64,000 nt of DNA from Enterobacter hormaechei ATCC 49162. GTDB lineage: Bacteria > Pseudomonadota > Gammaproteobacteria > Enterobacterales > Enterobacteriaceae. Every line of letters starts with the position of its first letter. The stretch's first letter is position 1. A program made the position numbers and the translations under genes. The DNA lies in contig NZ_MKEQ01000001.1 of the NCBI RefSeq assembly GCF_001875655.1, forward strand, positions 2,046,001 through 2,110,000, read 5' to 3'. The notes below the pieces were generated by a model. The model did not search any database. It saw only the letters and a list, made by a program, of their open reading frames with translations, and had not been told where the DNA came from. Of the stretch, positions 63,119 through 64,000 are shown piece after piece.

Positions 63119-63594
63119 GCCAGGACTCTCTCCGTATGGACCCGAAACCATCCTATTTACAGAGTAAGCGTGACCTGGCTAATAACTACACAACTGGCGA
63201 GGCAAAATTAACGTTATGAATATTTGTAAGAAAAAAACCGAATATGCACACGAGCGTTAAGACTCACTCAATATCATCGCAGGGAAATATAAAGTGTCAG
63301 TTTGCGACGCGGGCAGCATTTTAAGGCATATCGCCGGGGGATAACAGCACCAGATTAATCCCAAGGCAATATGGATCCGTGCGTGTGTACTGAGGCCTGG
63401 CGGGGGGGAGTAAAAATGGCTGAATATTCATCGGCTGGCGCCTGTTTGTAACAAAACAATACAAAGAAATGCCCGTTAAAATTTATAAATGCGTTTTTTA
63501 ACGCCAAAAAGGATTCAGAAAAATAGCAGGCTATCAATCTTAGAGATAAATCCTAATTTTTATCCGGGAATTATTTGCCGCAATAAATGGGCTG
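63119..63594. other. Intergenic region between cra and mraZ
   Basis: About 475 bases with no supported gene. Frames here are short and lack ribosome sites. Apart from the mra promoter at its left edge and the cra terminator at its right, I see only AT-rich DNA. Confidence 0.6.
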
Positions 63595-63595
63595 C

Positions 63596-63619
63596 AAAAG
63601 GGGCAGTTTTACCGCCCCT
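63596..63619 (-). terminator. Terminator of cra
   Basis: On the minus strand AGGGGCGGT and ACTGCCCCT pair (9 bp with one G-U) around an AAA loop and are followed by TTTT, ten bases after the cra stop. Confidence 0.8.
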
Positions 63620-63628
63620 GAGAAAATA

Positions 63629-64000
63629 TTAATGGCGGCTCAAAATTCCGCGCCGGTAGAGATTACGTTTGATACGCGTCAGCCCGGGTTTCGGTTTGCG
63701 GGGTTCGTCCAGACTTGCCAGAACAATCTCAAGCACGCGCTCGGCGACGTCGCGGTGACGCTGAGCCACGGCCAGCACCGGACATTGCAGGAAGTCGAGC
63801 AGTTCGTTATCGCCGAAGGTCGCAATCGCCAGATCGGATGGCAGCTTACCGTCACGACGTAATGTTACGTCCATCACCCCCTGCAACAGGGCAAACGAGG
63901 TGGTAAACAACGCCTGCGGCATGGGGTGCGTTTCCAGCCATTTCTCAAACAGCTGAGCAGCCGCTTCCCGCTCATAGCTGTTGGCATACAGATAATGAAC
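63629..64000 (-). CDS. cra: Catabolite repressor/activator Cra (FruR), C-terminal part
   Basis: The frame runs from the TAA at 63629 to the window edge without a break; 123 residues are visible, so the start and the DNA-binding domain lie outside. [19 protein letters not shown] and the terminal [19 protein letters not shown] match the effector domain of E. coli Cra, a LacI/GalR-family regulator that senses fructose-1-phosphate (and reportedly fructose-1,6-bisphosphate) and controls glycolysis and gluconeogenesis. Its position upstream of mraZ is the E. coli order. Confidence 0.97.
   Translation of the reverse strand, partial: VHYLYANSYEREAAAQLFEKWLETHPMPQALFTTSFALLQGVMDVTLRRDGKLPSDLAIATFGDNELLDFLQCPVLAVAQRHRDVAERVLEIVLASLDEPRKPKPGLTRIKRNLYRRGILSRH

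Overview
The window is chromosomal DNA of an enterobacterium. Gene order and protein sequences follow the Escherichia coli stretch from the yad/can/hpt region through speED, acnB, the pyruvate dehydrogenase operon, ampDE/nadC, ppdD-hofBC, secMA and the whole mra/dcw division and cell-wall cluster to cra, read in reverse orientation. The accessory genes differ from E. coli K-12: a fimbrial operon end directly beside yadE, an RCC1-repeat gene next to lpd, and a GPH transporter plus GH43 enzyme between aroP and ampE. This fits Enterobacter or a close relative; the genus is inferred, not proven.

Layout. 1-1548: end of a chaperone/usher fimbrial operon (minor subunit and tip adhesin). 1550-5100: yadE, yadI, yadH and yadG on the minus strand. 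5208-9093: can, hpt and gcd. 9179-12996: cueO under a CueR-type promoter, then yacC-speE-speD. 13027-16175: yacL and acnB, separated by a large inverted-repeat element. 16176-17066: an 890-base stretch without a conserved gene. It holds the acnB promoter, a possible Cra site and, further out, a compact unit that resembles a divergent type I toxin-antitoxin locus (small hydrophobic ORF, leader ORF, antisense-type terminator and a 14-base repeat). 17067-19395: a yacH (DUF3300) and DUF2950 pair. 19512-20912: an isolated RCC1-repeat gene. 21189-28256: lpd, aceF, aceE and pdhR with a perfect PdhR box. 28794-34120: aroP, the sugar-scavenging pair, ampE and ampD. 34208-38279: nadC and the ppdD-hofB-hofC pilus genes. 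38313-41579: guaC, coaE-zapD-yacG and mutT. 41637-44904: secM-secA. 45184-63037: lpxC back to mraZ, that is the mra cluster mraZ-rsmH-ftsL-ftsI-murE-murF-mraY-murD-ftsW-murG-murC-ddlB-ftsQ-ftsA-ftsZ-lpxC, all on the minus strand with overlapping or near-abutting frames, led by the mra promoter and MraZ operator. 63629-64000: C-terminal part of cra, cut by the window edge.

How it works together. Central carbon flow (PDH complex, aconitase B, PQQ glucose dehydrogenase) sits with regulators seen here or by their sites (PdhR, CRP, Cra). The dcw cluster supplies peptidoglycan precursors and the divisome; AmpD and AmpE next door recycle and sense wall fragments. Most genes are housekeeping and strongly conserved. 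The unexplained content is concentrated at 16391-16890, 19512-20912 and 30276-32687.
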